From the IMG/VR virus record IMGVR_UViG_3300013006_000023, positions 1 through 64,000 of that record: DNA of 64,000 bases. One strand, 5' to 3'. How positions within the stretch are numbered: position 1 is the first letter of the stretch; every line of letters starts with the position of its first letter. The position numbers and the translations under genes were made by a program. This DNA comes from a virus. Below, in pieces: positions 16,297 to 25,127 of the stretch. Under the pieces are notes generated by a model. It was not told where the DNA came from and searched no databases. It was given only the letters and a program-made list of their open reading frames with translations.

Positions 16297-17004
16297 TTAA
16301 ATGATGTTCCAGTTAATTCTACTTTGTGAAAAAGTGTAATCTTTGACTGTGTTGTTTTCCAGGTGCAAGTGGTAGAACAAATTCTCTCTATTAGAGAATA
16401 GTGAATCAATTAGAAGCTTGAAGCAACTATCTATGCAGTGTATTTCTTTGGCATTTTCAATCAAAGTAAGATAATCAAAAATATTATTGGTATGCGATTC
16501 ATCAGGGGTAAAGATAGGTAGCTCTTTATTAACTATGTATTTTTCTTTTATTTTAAACCCGCGGTTTTTGTCATCATGCAAGAAGATGTAGCTGTCTTTC
16601 TTAAGATCAAAGCGGTTAAAAAATCTCTCTTCTTCTTCAATGTTACGTACCGCTTTAAAATCGTCCCACCTTCTGGAGAATTTTAATCCTACTTGTTTAT
16701 AAAAAGCTTCATCAAAATTTAAACCTTGTACCATATAATCGCTTAAAAAATTATGACCTATTTTAATTTTGTCTTCCCAGGAGATGCCGTTTAAAAAAAT
16801 TTGAACATCATGATCGTCTTTTTCCTCTATTGTTAGATTGGAGATATGTTTAAACATAAATTTTACAGATTTTGCAAATTTAGGTTTGGCAAAAAGTATG
16901 ATATTTTTATCATGCATTTTTTTACATATATTATTAATAATACCATTACATATAATTTGATCTCCAAGACCAAGATGGGTATAAACGTAGAATGTGTTAT
17001 GCAT
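16297..17004 (-). CDS. Glycosyltransferase-like protein (GT9-like)
   Basis: A 235-residue protein with an N-terminal HLGLGDQIICNGIINNI, where the GxGD turn resembles heptosyltransferase/GT9 enzymes, and IENAKEIHCIDSCFKLLIDS near the C-terminus, similar to their donor-site helix. It is shorter than a full GT-B enzyme. It overlaps the upstream gene by 8 bp. The assignment is by motif and operon context. Confidence 0.6.
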   Translation of the reverse strand: MHNTFYVYTHLGLGDQIICNGIINNICKKMHDKNIILFAKPKFAKSVKFMFKHISNLTIEEKDDHDVQIFLNGISWEDKIKIGHNFLSDYMVQGLNFDEAFYKQVGLKFSRRWDDFKAVRNIEEEERFFNRFDLKKDSYIFLHDDKNRGFKIKEKYIVNKELPIFTPDESHTNNIFDYLTLIENAKEIHCIDSCFKLLIDSLFSNRENLFYHLHLENNTVKDYTFSQSRINWNII

Positions 17005-17770
17005 AGCTTTTTAGAATGTTATCAAGATATTGTTTATTTTGAGGCCAGAATAACATATTTCTGTGATGCAGAAAAATCTGTTTGTAATCGCGTGGGTAAT
17101 TGTTTCCCCATTCTGAGGGGTCAGGAGATAGATCAATATTGTGCTTTTTTGCAAGTAATGAAAGAATAGATTGATCGTGTCTATGATCTTCAAAGTCTTT
17201 TATGTTTTCTTTTGTTATGTTAGGTGCATCAGTTATTATGTTTGCATTCTGCGAGAACTTTAAATATTCATCTATAAAATCGTTATTTTTACTCGTCTTC
17301 TTGATACCAATATATGAGCCGTTAGCTTGATCAGCTTTATAATATCTCTCTTCATCACAATCCATTAGAACAAAGCAGTCTCTCTTTGTCCATCGTGAAT
17401 TATGATGTATTTTACCTTCATAGTTACCATCTCTATTGGCAAATAAAGCAATATCTTGCTTATTAATAATATCAAAAAGAGGAGCTACATCATTAATAAT
17501 CAAGTTGCCACTATCTACGTAAAATATGATATCACCGTCATTAACCATGTCCAATGCATCCTTTATAATAAAGGACTTCCATGCCCAGAATCCGTAACCA
17601 CGTTTTAAATCTTTGAAGATTAAGGGATTATTTTCTATGAATTTTTTATCTAAATTCTTTTCCGTATAATCTATATACCCGTCAAATCCATAGCGTTTAG
17701 CGCTCTTGCCCAGCAAGTACTGTGACTGATACCATTTCTCATTTGCAAAGCTTATTAATATTTTTTTCAT
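16997..17770 (-). CDS. Glycosyltransferase-like protein, GT-A type
   Basis: A 257-residue protein. The DxD-like metal/nucleotide-sugar site is probably IIFYVDSGN (about 81-89), preceded by RGYGFWAWKSFIIKDAL, a segment seen in GT-A proteins of capsule and glycan loci. DHRHDQSILSLLA near the C-terminus is also typical (acid plus helix). Its start abuts the stop of the upstream gene (1-bp overlap at 17770). Confidence 0.7.
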   Translation of the reverse strand: MKKILISFANEKWYQSQYLLGKSAKRYGFDGYIDYTEKNLDKKFIENNPLIFKDLKRGYGFWAWKSFIIKDALDMVNDGDIIFYVDSGNLIINDVAPLFDIINKQDIALFANRDGNYEGKIHHNSRWTKRDCFVLMDCDEERYYKADQANGSYIGIKKTSKNNDFIDEYLKFSQNANIITDAPNITKENIKDFEDHRHDQSILSLLAKKHNIDLSPDPSEWGNNYPRDYKQIFLHHRNMLFWPQNKQYLDNILKSYA

Positions 17771-18441
17771 TATGGAAAATTCTTCTGATGTCTCAAGTTA
17801 AAATTTTGTTCGTCTAGAGTTTTTAGATTGTCATTACGCAGGTAGAGCTTGTCAGGCTGTTCTTTAATTATAGAATACTGCTTGTGTAATATCAATTGCA
17901 TGTCTATGTATTTCACTTTCTTTAATTTCATTGATACCATTGTAAATTCAGTATCACAGTAAAGTGATTTATAGGACGGGTGGTAGATGTAGTTAAACCT
18001 GTCATAATATTTTTTACCCAGAATGCAGAGGGTATTGAGATTATTTTTTTGAAATCCATCGTTTTGCCACAATACACCATCATAATCTGGAAAATAATTT
18101 ACAAGAATATTTTTAATCAATACGTCATAACCATGAACGACAGGCTCCATATCATCTGATGCAAGCAGTAAAATATCAAAATTCTCCTGTTTTAAGTTGT
18201 TATTAATGGCCTCAATTTTAGATTTATTGTTGTCGAAGAAGACTTCTAAATTGCGGTAATTTTTAAGCTTGTTTTTAATGGCCGTATTATTCATAGTTAC
18301 ATCATCTGTATCGCAGGAGATTATGAATTTAAAATTATCACCTACCATCAGGTGATAGTATTTGTCGAGATAATGGAAGAACTTTTCCGGTCGTTCTCTA
18401 GTCGGAAATTTGATTAAGAGTTTTGAATTTTTCATATTCAT
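17770..18441 (-). CDS. Glycosyltransferase family 2-like protein
   Basis: A 223-residue protein with a GT-A-like N-terminus (KFPTRERPEKFFHYLDKY), an FIISCDTDD segment and DILLLASDDMEPV, where the acidic pair sits like a DxD site. It overlaps the upstream gene by 44 bp and touches the downstream one. Sugar specificity cannot be read from the sequence. Confidence 0.65.
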   Translation of the reverse strand: MNMKNSKLLIKFPTRERPEKFFHYLDKYYHLMVGDNFKFIISCDTDDVTMNNTAIKNKLKNYRNLEVFFDNNKSKIEAINNNLKQENFDILLLASDDMEPVVHGYDVLIKNILVNYFPDYDGVLWQNDGFQKNNLNTLCILGKKYYDRFNYIYHPSYKSLYCDTEFTMVSMKLKKVKYIDMQLILHKQYSIIKEQPDKLYLRNDNLKTLDEQNFNLRHQKNFP

Positions 18442-19141
18442 GAGACCTGCCTTGTGTGTTGTGGCTATCTAACGCTTTATGCACAAAGCATACAGGGTTA
18501 ATAAAACTAAATTCAATATTATTAATGAAGCAATATGCAGTGAGATATCTCTCAAGATTGTGCCCGGACATTTTGTCGTTATTTAAAAAATTCATAAATT
18601 TAAGTGTAAATGGGTCAAGCATAAATTTATAGAAAAAGTCTGATTTGAAATAGAAGTTATTAGTTGTACTCCAGAAATTATTATTTGGAACAATTTGTTT
18701 TATATTATTCTGCTTTAAATAGTCTAATAGTTTTTCTGAGAATATAGTTTTTGTAAGAAAATCATGTTCAATACCTAGAGGAAAAAAGCCAACTACATCT
18801 TTATCACCATTTAAAACATTTTCTTCCATTTCAGCAAACTTCTCAATGTCTCTTAAATCGGTATCATATTCCAGGAAGCAGACATATTTTGAATTGTGTG
18901 AAACTAGATTATTGGCTGCAGCCGCAAACCATGCAGTATAAGCAGTACAATGGTTGCAATGCTCTATGTGATTCGCTTGCTTGTTGCATTGTATGATATG
19001 ATCATTGCTGAAGTCGGTTTTGTAGTTTTTTACTAAAAGATATTTGTAGTTTTTTAAGGTTTTATACTTCTCCGCTTTTTCGAAAAACTCAATAATTGCT
19101 GGGTTATGCACCACAATGTAATACTCAAAATCAGCCTGCAT
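18398..19141 (-). CDS. Putative glycosyltransferase
   Basis: A 247-residue protein with YVCFLEYDTDLRDIEKF (a DTD metal-site-like motif) and HKALDSHNTQGR near the C-terminus. A cluster of Cys and His (IIQCNKQANHIEHCNHC) precedes the acidic site. It overlaps the neighbouring glycosyltransferase genes by 11 and 44 bp. Family membership is less clear than for its neighbours. Confidence 0.55.
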   Translation of the reverse strand: MQADFEYYIVVHNPAIIEFFEKAEKYKTLKNYKYLLVKNYKTDFSNDHIIQCNKQANHIEHCNHCTAYTAWFAAAANNLVSHNSKYVCFLEYDTDLRDIEKFAEMEENVLNGDKDVVGFFPLGIEHDFLTKTIFSEKLLDYLKQNNIKQIVPNNNFWSTTNNFYFKSDFFYKFMLDPFTLKFMNFLNNDKMSGHNLERYLTAYCFINNIEFSFINPVCFVHKALDSHNTQGRSHEYEKFKTLNQISD

Positions 19142-19868
19142 AAATTTTTACCTCACTATATTTTGCAATTTCGCTTTGATATGTTTCTTCGATATGCTTG
19201 CCGTAAAGATAGAGATTTTGGTTATCGTGCGTTGCATCTTCATTTATGTCAATGTTACCATCTGGCATATTTTTATTAAACTTTAAAGTTCTCCACGACA
19301 TACCTTCATAATGTCTGTAGTAATCATTATTTAAATTTACATCTCCTATCTTGAGCTTGTTCTTATGTATATCTTCAAAAAACATTGACCCTATATCATA
19401 ACCAACATCATGAACAACACTCTGCCTTTCTTTATCATAAAATTTAATCTTGTTTTTCCTTATATTTTCAACATTAATAAAGCAATGCCAAGGGTGTACT
19501 CTTTTGTGCAGCTTTTTGCCTCCCCTATCGCCGCATATTTCACCCAACAGAGTTAAATTATTTTCTTTAAATTGTTCAAAAATATCTTGGTGATTCTTAA
19601 GAAAAATTATGTCTGTATCAACTAAGAGCGCATATTCTGTTTTACAGTTTTCCAATAAAAGATTAACTGCTGGCCCGTGTAACATTTTTTTATTTCTTAG
19701 GAAATTAATATTATTCTCTTTTAAAATTTTTACTGTAGAGTCATTTGTTGAATTCTCACTTATTAAAACCTTTACTTGATAGGGGTGATGAAAGAAGAAA
19801 GATTGCAGCATTGTCTTGGTGACTTCAGGAGTGTTGTATGAAGCAGAGAGTAAGGTTAAATCCTTCAT
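19131..19868 (-). CDS. Glycosyltransferase family 2 protein
   Basis: A 245-residue GT-A protein with an N-terminal LLSASYNTPEVTKTML, the VLISENSTND nucleotide-binding loop and LLVDTDIIFL as DxD motif (about 80-89). It overlaps the upstream gene by 4 bp and the downstream one by 11 bp. It probably transfers a hexose from a nucleotide sugar. Confidence 0.78.
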   Translation of the reverse strand: MKDLTLLSASYNTPEVTKTMLQSFFFHHPYQVKVLISENSTNDSTVKILKENNINFLRNKKMLHGPAVNLLLENCKTEYALLVDTDIIFLKNHQDIFEQFKENNLTLLGEICGDRGGKKLHKRVHPWHCFINVENIRKNKIKFYDKERQSVVHDVGYDIGSMFFEDIHKNKLKIGDVNLNNDYYRHYEGMSWRTLKFNKNMPDGNIDINEDATHDNQNLYLYGKHIEETYQSEIAKYSEVKIYAG

Positions 19869-20704
19869 TTTTTTATTTTCTTGAGAAACGCTACCACTTC
19901 TTCTTGTGATTTTTGTGGGGCTGTATTTGGATATATGCCGTGTTTCTTTAGGTATTTCTCTCGACCTTCATGTATGTTCTTATACCAGTCTTCTGATTTG
20001 GATATTGAGCTTTTTGTAATTGCTTCTTGCTGCACAGAGAGGTATTTCTCGCTGTCTCCTATGTCTGCAAACCACCAGAACGGTGGGTGCAGTTCGTGCT
20101 GAATAATTCTATACGTATGGTCCACATGATCCCATGCATTGTAGAATTGTTCGTCAAATAGCCCAACCTTGTCAAGTGAATTTTTAGTAAAAAAAGAAAA
20201 GAGACCTGCAATGTGTTCATACAGGCTAACTGATGTGTTTTTGTATTGCACAGTGAGCTTGGGATTCGGTATACTGTTATTTTCAAGTAAGTGCCTGTTG
20301 TGAAGATCAAAATTTGTATTTTGTTTGCGGTTAAATGGAGTGCCTGGGCCATAGTTGAAATGCTCTATGCCTGTATTTTTGTATGCATCAATATAGACTT
20401 TAAAAACATCTGAGCTCTTGATCTCAATGTCATCTTCTATTATGAATACATAATCACATTTTTTTTCAGTCAAGTATGAAAGAATTTTATTTTTCGATGC
20501 ACCTACACCAACGTTTTTTTCGTTATGAACATAGTGAACTTTCTTAATTGCATTAAGTTTTTGCCAGTCATCAAAATTGCTCCCATCGTTAACTACAATA
20601 AACTCATCAAGTTCAGCATTTTTTAACGATTTGAAGCACTTGATAAAAAATTCTGGTCTATTGCATGTGACAATACCCACACCTATTTTTTCGTTATTAT
20701 ACAT
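19865..20704 (-). CDS. Glycosyltransferase family 2 protein, first gene of the glycan operon
   Basis: A 279-residue GT2 enzyme: VGIVTCNRPEFFIKCFKSL, EFIVVNDGSN, NVGVGASKNKIL and YVFIIEDDIEI (EDD as DxD) in the expected order, then FDEQFYNAWDHVDHTYRI, a common GT2 acceptor-site pattern. It is the first gene of a nine-gene chain running down to 13820 with almost no spacing, so its upstream region (shared with the divergent late gene at 20736) should hold the operon promoter. Confidence 0.85.
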   Translation of the reverse strand: MYNNEKIGVGIVTCNRPEFFIKCFKSLKNAELDEFIVVNDGSNFDDWQKLNAIKKVHYVHNEKNVGVGASKNKILSYLTEKKCDYVFIIEDDIEIKSSDVFKVYIDAYKNTGIEHFNYGPGTPFNRKQNTNFDLHNRHLLENNSIPNPKLTVQYKNTSVSLYEHIAGLFSFFTKNSLDKVGLFDEQFYNAWDHVDHTYRIIQHELHPPFWWFADIGDSEKYLSVQQEAITKSSISKSEDWYKNIHEGREKYLKKHGIYPNTAPQKSQEEVVAFLKKIKK

Positions 20705-20721
20705 TGATTAGTATATTTTAA

Positions 20722-20729
20722 TATAAATA
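20722..20729 (+). promoter_or_regulatory. Perfect T4 late promoter TATAAATA
   Basis: An exact match to the T4 late element, 6 bases before the ATG at 20736. Confidence 0.8.
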
Positions 20730-20735
20730 TATGGG

Positions 20736-21497
20736 ATGGCAATTGACACAACAAATTCAAATTCTGTGAATATTAGCAATCTGCCTAAAGCGCAAATTGC
20801 TGTCGATAGTGATATGCTTATTTTGCAAACTCAAAATGGTACACAGACTATAACATTTAGCGATTTTAATGTTGTAAAGACAGATGCAGCTGGTAATGCC
20901 ACAGTAATAGGAGATTTATCCGGGAATACAAGTGTTCTTAACAACGGTCTATTTAAAAATGCTCTGAGTGCAGCTTCATATTATTCAAATAACATACCAG
21001 GCACTAACAACAGTTTTGGATTCTATAATGTTTTCACCGTTTCCAATGGCTTGATAACAAGTGCTTCTTACAGAATCGGTTCAAATGAATACAATAATAT
21101 TGTTAATACTGTGATACCTGCAGTCACTGCCAATCAAACCAAAGTATACAAGTATGTTGCTTATGCAGATAATGAAACAAGTCCTATTGCTGTTCCGCCT
21201 GGTTTCAGAAGAGCACCTACAGATTTTATTATATCAAACTTCTTTGTAACTAACCCGGGCGTGGTGCTAACACCTACAGTGGGTTCAGATAATCCTATTA
21301 AGGCATGGCATTTTAATCTACACACAAATTTTGGCAGTTCTGGTAATTTCAGATTGTCATCTTATCCATTCGTTACCAATCTTGTTCGCAATGGTCCGGA
21401 TTTGAAGTTAAATGTGGATATTGGATACACTAACCCGTCCAGCTCTGATATTAACTTTTACTTTAGCTTGGTTTACCCGTACGTTCCAGTTAATTAA
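20736..21497 (+). CDS. Probable virion fibre or decoration protein
   Basis: A 253-residue Asn/Ser/Thr-rich protein. The N-terminal part (ISNLPKAQIAVDSDMLILQT followed by a QTITFSDFNVVK strand) resembles phage fibre attachment domains, and the rest looks beta-rich and low in charge. It has the clearest late promoter of the window. It ends convergent with the small gene at 21494 (4-bp overlap). Fibre or surface decoration is inferred; lying next to a glycosylation operon, it could be the glycan acceptor. Confidence 0.6.
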   Translation: MAIDTTNSNSVNISNLPKAQIAVDSDMLILQTQNGTQTITFSDFNVVKTDAAGNATVIGDLSGNTSVLNNGLFKNALSAASYYSNNIPGTNNSFGFYNVFTVSNGLITSASYRIGSNEYNNIVNTVIPAVTANQTKVYKYVAYADNETSPIAVPPGFRRAPTDFIISNFFVTNPGVVLTPTVGSDNPIKAWHFNLHTNFGSSGNFRLSSYPFVTNLVRNGPDLKLNVDIGYTNPSSSDINFYFSLVYPYVPVN

Positions 21498-21709
21498 CCA
21501 AGAGCGTGAAACATTAAAGCTTTGCTCAATCTAATCAATGTCTTGCGAGGTTCATGACCTTCATCAATTAATCTCTTGTATTCTGTTTTAAAAGATTTTA
21601 CAAAATTTTCTGATAACTTAAAATTTCTTGGATAAAAATCTCTCTTAACTGTTCTAATTGATTTGAAACTTTCCAAAAGCTGATCATACTCTTCATTAAA
21701 ATTCTTCAT
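21494..21709 (-). CDS. Small late protein with capsid-targeting-like N-terminus
   Basis: A 71-residue, basic, helical protein. It begins MKNFNEEYDQLLESF, where LLE|S fits the gp21 cleavage rule; the remaining part is a Lys/Arg-rich helix bundle (KTEYKRLIDEGHEPRKTL). AATAAATA lies 5 bases upstream. Size, charge and promoter fit a DNA-associated internal head protein. Confidence 0.65.
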   Translation of the reverse strand: MKNFNEEYDQLLESFKSIRTVKRDFYPRNFKLSENFVKSFKTEYKRLIDEGHEPRKTLIRLSKALMFHALG

Positions 21710-21713
21710 ATCA

Positions 21714-22454
21714 TTATTTATTGCCAGTTATGATTCTATTCTTAATATTTTGCTCATATTTCTCATCATACATAATGTCCTTCTGTGTTTTGAGCAGTCT
21801 CTCCATGGTTTCAATGTTACTAGTATTAAGAACACTCTCATCACTATCCACTACACCGCCTTTTTCATTTACGTACAATTTTATCATTTCAACGCGTTGT
21901 TCAGGTGTACCAAATATTTCAATGATTGGAGGTCTATCATCTTTTGCCATGAAGGGACAAACGCCTGTGGAAGCCATTGTATGGCTGATGGCTTTGAATA
22001 TATTATCAATTTCCTTTATGAAAGTCTCATCAATTTCACGATCAGCTCTTTCGACCAACTTCACAGGTGCAACTTTAGTTATGGGCAGAAAGAATACTAT
22101 GTCAATGCTCTTCATGCTCTCCTGTATTAGAGGTATGCATTTCTTTAGAAAGTCATGATCAATGTCTGAGGTTTTTTTATCTTCAGCCCAAATAGAATAA
22201 ATCAAATTATCTAACGGGCATCTGTCAAAAATTACATTATCGCTTTTTTCTGTTTTCTGCAAATCGTCAATTAAGCAATTCAAGATCTTCCACTGACCAT
22301 GTTGATCAACAGCTTTGTTAATGTTGAGTTTTTCTTCCTTAATCACTGCACGATAAGATTCATTTGACCTCTTGTACATGGGCCAATTTTTAAGAAAATC
22401 GTCCACAAGAGTCGATTTGCCCTGACATGCTGTTCCTGATATTGTGATTCTCAT
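21714..22454 (-). CDS. P-loop kinase-like NTPase
   Basis: A 246-residue protein with Walker A GTACQGKST (7-15), a DRCPLDNLIYS segment like the DRS/DR-P region of deoxynucleoside and NadR-type (AAA_28) kinases, and a mid-protein VERADREIDETF lid-like region. It most likely phosphorylates a nucleoside or related small molecule. It overlaps the small gene upstream by 4 bp and so shares a transcript with queE and rmlB. Confidence 0.65.
   Translation of the reverse strand: MRITISGTACQGKSTLVDDFLKNWPMYKRSNESYRAVIKEEKLNINKAVDQHGQWKILNCLIDDLQKTEKSDNVIFDRCPLDNLIYSIWAEDKKTSDIDHDFLKKCIPLIQESMKSIDIVFFLPITKVAPVKLVERADREIDETFIKEIDNIFKAISHTMASTGVCPFMAKDDRPPIIEIFGTPEQRVEMIKLYVNEKGGVVDSDESVLNTSNIETMERLLKTQKDIMYDEKYEQNIKNRIITGNK
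21715..21722 (-). promoter_or_regulatory. Late promoter motif AATAAATA
   Basis: It lies 5 bases before the ATG at 21709 and overlaps the end of the kinase gene. Confidence 0.65.
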
Positions 22455-22618
22455 TTCTTAAGTTTATTTATAAAACTACCCACAATAATATACACCTTTT
22501 CAACATCCAACCCTTTGCCATCAGTAAGTTCATTTATCCATTGCTCGACAGTAAACTTGTCTGTCATTTCTGATTCTTTCTGTTTCTCTGGACCATTGAC
22601 AAATTCTGTAAACTTCAT
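22451..22618 (-). CDS. Small hypothetical protein
   Basis: A 55-residue acidic protein (MKFTEFVNGPEKQKESEM and a helical tail ending INKLKK). I place the start at the ATG 22618, which overlaps the queE stop as ATGA; a longer version from a TTG at 22639 is less likely. Its stop overlaps the kinase start (4 bp). I do not recognise it. Confidence 0.6.
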   Translation of the reverse strand: MKFTEFVNGPEKQKESEMTDKFTVEQWINELTDGKGLDVEKVYIIVGSFINKLKK

Positions 22619-23367
22619 ACCTTTAAAGCTTTGTCCCAAATTACAAGCTGTAGTCGCGGACTGAAATTAAAATTATACTTCTTGCAAAGATCAGCAACAA
22701 CATGAGCTTTTTCTGAATGCTCAGCTCTGCTACCACAACAAGGCATCAACCAAATACGATCAGTAGGCACTTTGCATTCATAAACATACTTTTCTAATAT
22801 TTCTCTGACTTCCGGCTCACCACTAACAACAAACTTAAACCCTGATCGGTTTTTAGCATGCCATTTCAATACTTCAGGTTTATATCTCTTTTCAACAGGA
22901 TCGCCATTGTTACTTAGCTTTGGTGATGTTGTGAATGTAGCCTTCCAATCAAGCCATTGCTGATCAGGCATGATGGTTGCATTGGTTTCAAAATCAATCT
23001 TCGGTATATAACCAAATCTAAAAATATATTGGTCGACAAGCTCCAGTAACACTTTTTGTTGTATAAGAGGCTCACCACCTGTAATTTTCCAGATTGCACC
23101 ATCGCGCAAGCGACACTGATATCCATTTTGTGTTATGAAGTCAAAGACTTCATTATATGTCATTCTATTTTTCACAGTCCAGCTAACAAAGCTATCACAA
23201 CCATTAGGTGAATCAGCAGATGCGAATCCTTTGCAAGTAAGATTGCACATGGATAAGCGCATAAACACAGAAGGCCGACCCACATACTCACCTTCACCTT
23301 CAATTGTATAGAAGATTTTATCATCACTCAGAAAGATGGTTGGACTGCTCGGTGGTGCTTTTTCCAT
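22615..23367 (-). CDS. queE: 7-carboxy-7-deazaguanine synthase QueE (radical SAM)
   Basis: Converts 6-carboxytetrahydropterin to 7-carboxy-7-deazaguanine, the third step of preQ0 synthesis. It has FYTIEGEGEYVGRPSVFMRL at the N-terminus, the radical-SAM cysteines, and the SAM-binding WKITGGEP. The cluster cysteines are spaced C41-x3-C45-x11-C57 (residues counted from ATG 23367) instead of the usual C-x3-C-x2-C. I prefer this ATG over a TTG at 23400 because the longer form would overlap rmlB by 26 bp and adds no conserved residues. The length (250 residues) is usual. It is downstream of rmlB and upstream of the 55-residue gene. Confidence 0.9.
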   Translation of the reverse strand: MEKAPPSSPTIFLSDDKIFYTIEGEGEYVGRPSVFMRLSMCNLTCKGFASADSPNGCDSFVSWTVKNRMTYNEVFDFITQNGYQCRLRDGAIWKITGGEPLIQQKVLLELVDQYIFRFGYIPKIDFETNATIMPDQQWLDWKATFTTSPKLSNNGDPVEKRYKPEVLKWHAKNRSGFKFVVSGEPEVREILEKYVYECKVPTDRIWLMPCCGSRAEHSEKAHVVADLCKKYNFNFSPRLQLVIWDKALKV

Positions 23368-23374
23368 AAGATGA

Positions 23375-24331
23375 TTATAAACTATTTTTATAGAAATCAA
23401 TAGTCTTTTCTAAGCCCATGTCAAAATCTGTACTGGGTGACCAGCCTAACATTTGTTCTATCTTATTGCTATCAATAAAATATTTAAAATCATGTCCTTT
23501 TCTGTCTTCAACAAAACAAATTAAGGATTCATCTTTCTTGAGTATGCTTAAAACCTTTTTTACCATGGATATATTGCTAATGGTATTTGCTGTGCCAATG
23601 TTGTATGTGTTACCAGGTAGGCCTTGCTGCATCACTTTGACAATTGCTTCACAGTGATCTTTAACATATATCCATTCCCTGACATTATCACCTTCACCAT
23701 AAACAGGTATTGCATGATTTGCAAGTGCATTAATTATGACTTTGGGTAGTAATTTTTCCTTGTTCTGTCTTTCGCCATAATTATTACAGCATCTGGTTGT
23801 GCAGGTATTAAGTTTATATGTTTTAAAATAACTATTCACCAGGAGGTCTGAAGATGCTTTTGTTGACGAATATACAGAACTTGGATTAAGAATATCTGTC
23901 TCTTTGAATCCAGCATTGTTGAGTTCATTTTTTTCAATTGCACCATACACTTCATCAGTACTCACATGCACAAATTTCTTAACACCCTTGTGCCTAGCAA
24001 GCTCTAACATATTAAACGTACCCAGAACATTGGTTAGAACAAAGATCTCAGGTCTATTAATACTATTATCAACATGTGATTCAGCTGCTAAGTGAATCAC
24101 GTAATCAATGTCATTGAGGTATGGTGTTATGCATTTGGTTTGTTCATTGTTGGATATATCCACCTTGTGGAAGAACACTCTTTTGTCATGACTCATTTTA
24201 TTCTTGAAAATGAGGTCTGCAGCATAGGTCTCATTATCTAAGCAATGTATATTTGCATCTGTTCTTTGCAAAAGAACTTCAATCAAGTGTGAACCAATGA
24301 ATCCTAAGCCTCCAGTAACAATAATATTCAC
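23375..24331 (-). CDS. rmlB: dTDP-glucose 4,6-dehydratase-like RmlB
   Basis: A 318-residue extended SDR enzyme: NAD-binding GGLGFIGSH (7-15), HLAAESHVDNS (80-90), STDEVYG (124-130) and the catalytic Y154-x3-K158. The ESHVD and RxxNNYG-type (CCNNYGERQ) segments are specific to dTDP-glucose 4,6-dehydratases, which make the 4-keto-6-deoxy sugar used for rhamnose, fucosamine and others. It starts at GTG 24331. An RmlD-like reductase lies at 52380; RmlA and RmlC are not seen in the window. The product may feed the glycosyltransferase operon. Confidence 0.88.
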   Translation of the reverse strand: MNIIVTGGLGFIGSHLIEVLLQRTDANIHCLDNETYAADLIFKNKMSHDKRVFFHKVDISNNEQTKCITPYLNDIDYVIHLAAESHVDNSINRPEIFVLTNVLGTFNMLELARHKGVKKFVHVSTDEVYGAIEKNELNNAGFKETDILNPSSVYSSTKASSDLLVNSYFKTYKLNTCTTRCCNNYGERQNKEKLLPKVIINALANHAIPVYGEGDNVREWIYVKDHCEAIVKVMQQGLPGNTYNIGTANTISNISMVKKVLSILKKDESLICFVEDRKGHDFKYFIDSNKIEQMLGWSPSTDFDMGLEKTIDFYKNSL

Positions 24332-24368
24332 TTATTATTAATTTAAATGACAAAAGAAGTTTATCAAG

Positions 24369-24376
24369 AATAAATA
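24369..24376 (+). promoter_or_regulatory. Late promoter motif AATAAATA before phoH
   Basis: It lies 7 bases before the ATG at 24384. phoH is not a structural gene, so late expression would be unexpected; the match could also be chance in this AT-rich gap. Confidence 0.45.
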
Positions 24377-24383
24377 CTTATAG

Positions 24384-25127
24384 ATGTCGAAAAAAGACAG
24401 ACAGCTTAAAAAAGCTGCCAAAGCTAAAGATGAGAATGGTATTATAAGAAACGATATTTTTCTCAACTTTAAAATTGACCAAAAATTTCATTTAAATGAT
24501 CATCACAAAGCTTTTGTTGAAAAAGCTACAGATGAAACATCACAAATTTTATTTTGTGATGGCCCAGCTGGATCATCCAAAACTTACCTGGCTGTATATG
24601 TGGCATTGACCATGCTTAGAGATAAGAAAATTGATGAAATTGTGTACATAAGAAGCATTGTTGAATCAGCAACCAGAAAGCTTGGAAGTCTTCCAGGTGA
24701 AGTGGATGAGAAGTTTAAACCATGGAGCATCCCTCTCATAGAAAAATGTGATGAGTTGGTAGGAAAGCAAATAACAGAAATGTTGTTTCAAAGTGATTAT
24801 TTGAAAAGCATACCAGTTAATTTCCTGCGAGGTGCAACATTTACTAACAATGTTGTAATTGTTGATGAGGCACAAAACCTTGAGCACAGTGAGCTTGTAA
24901 CAATATTGACAAGATTTGGCAAGAATTGCAAACTATTCGTCATTGGTGATTCTCTGCAATCTGACATTCAAAAATCAGGTTTTGCAAACATAATGAAAGC
25001 TTTTGATACTGATCAAAGTCATGATAACGGTATTCATGCTTTTCACTTTACTGAAGAAGATATAACAAGAAGTAAGTTACTTAAATATATTGTTAAGGTG
25101 ATAGCAACAATAAAAGCTAAACTTTAA
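24384..25127 (+). CDS. phoH: PhoH-like ATPase
   Basis: A 247-residue P-loop protein of the PhoH family: Walker A GPAGSSKT (60-67), YIRSIVES with the PhoH-specific R-(P/S)-x(n)-E, LGSLPGEVDEKFKPW, Walker B VIVDEAQN (158-165) and VIGDSLQSD. PhoH is common in marine phages; its role there is debated (RNA metabolism or phosphate stress). It stands alone on the plus strand between rmlB and queD, converging on queD with no spacer. Confidence 0.92.
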   Translation: MSKKDRQLKKAAKAKDENGIIRNDIFLNFKIDQKFHLNDHHKAFVEKATDETSQILFCDGPAGSSKTYLAVYVALTMLRDKKIDEIVYIRSIVESATRKLGSLPGEVDEKFKPWSIPLIEKCDELVGKQITEMLFQSDYLKSIPVNFLRGATFTNNVVIVDEAQNLEHSELVTILTRFGKNCKLFVIGDSLQSDIQKSGFANIMKAFDTDQSHDNGIHAFHFTEEDITRSKLLKYIVKVIATIKAKL

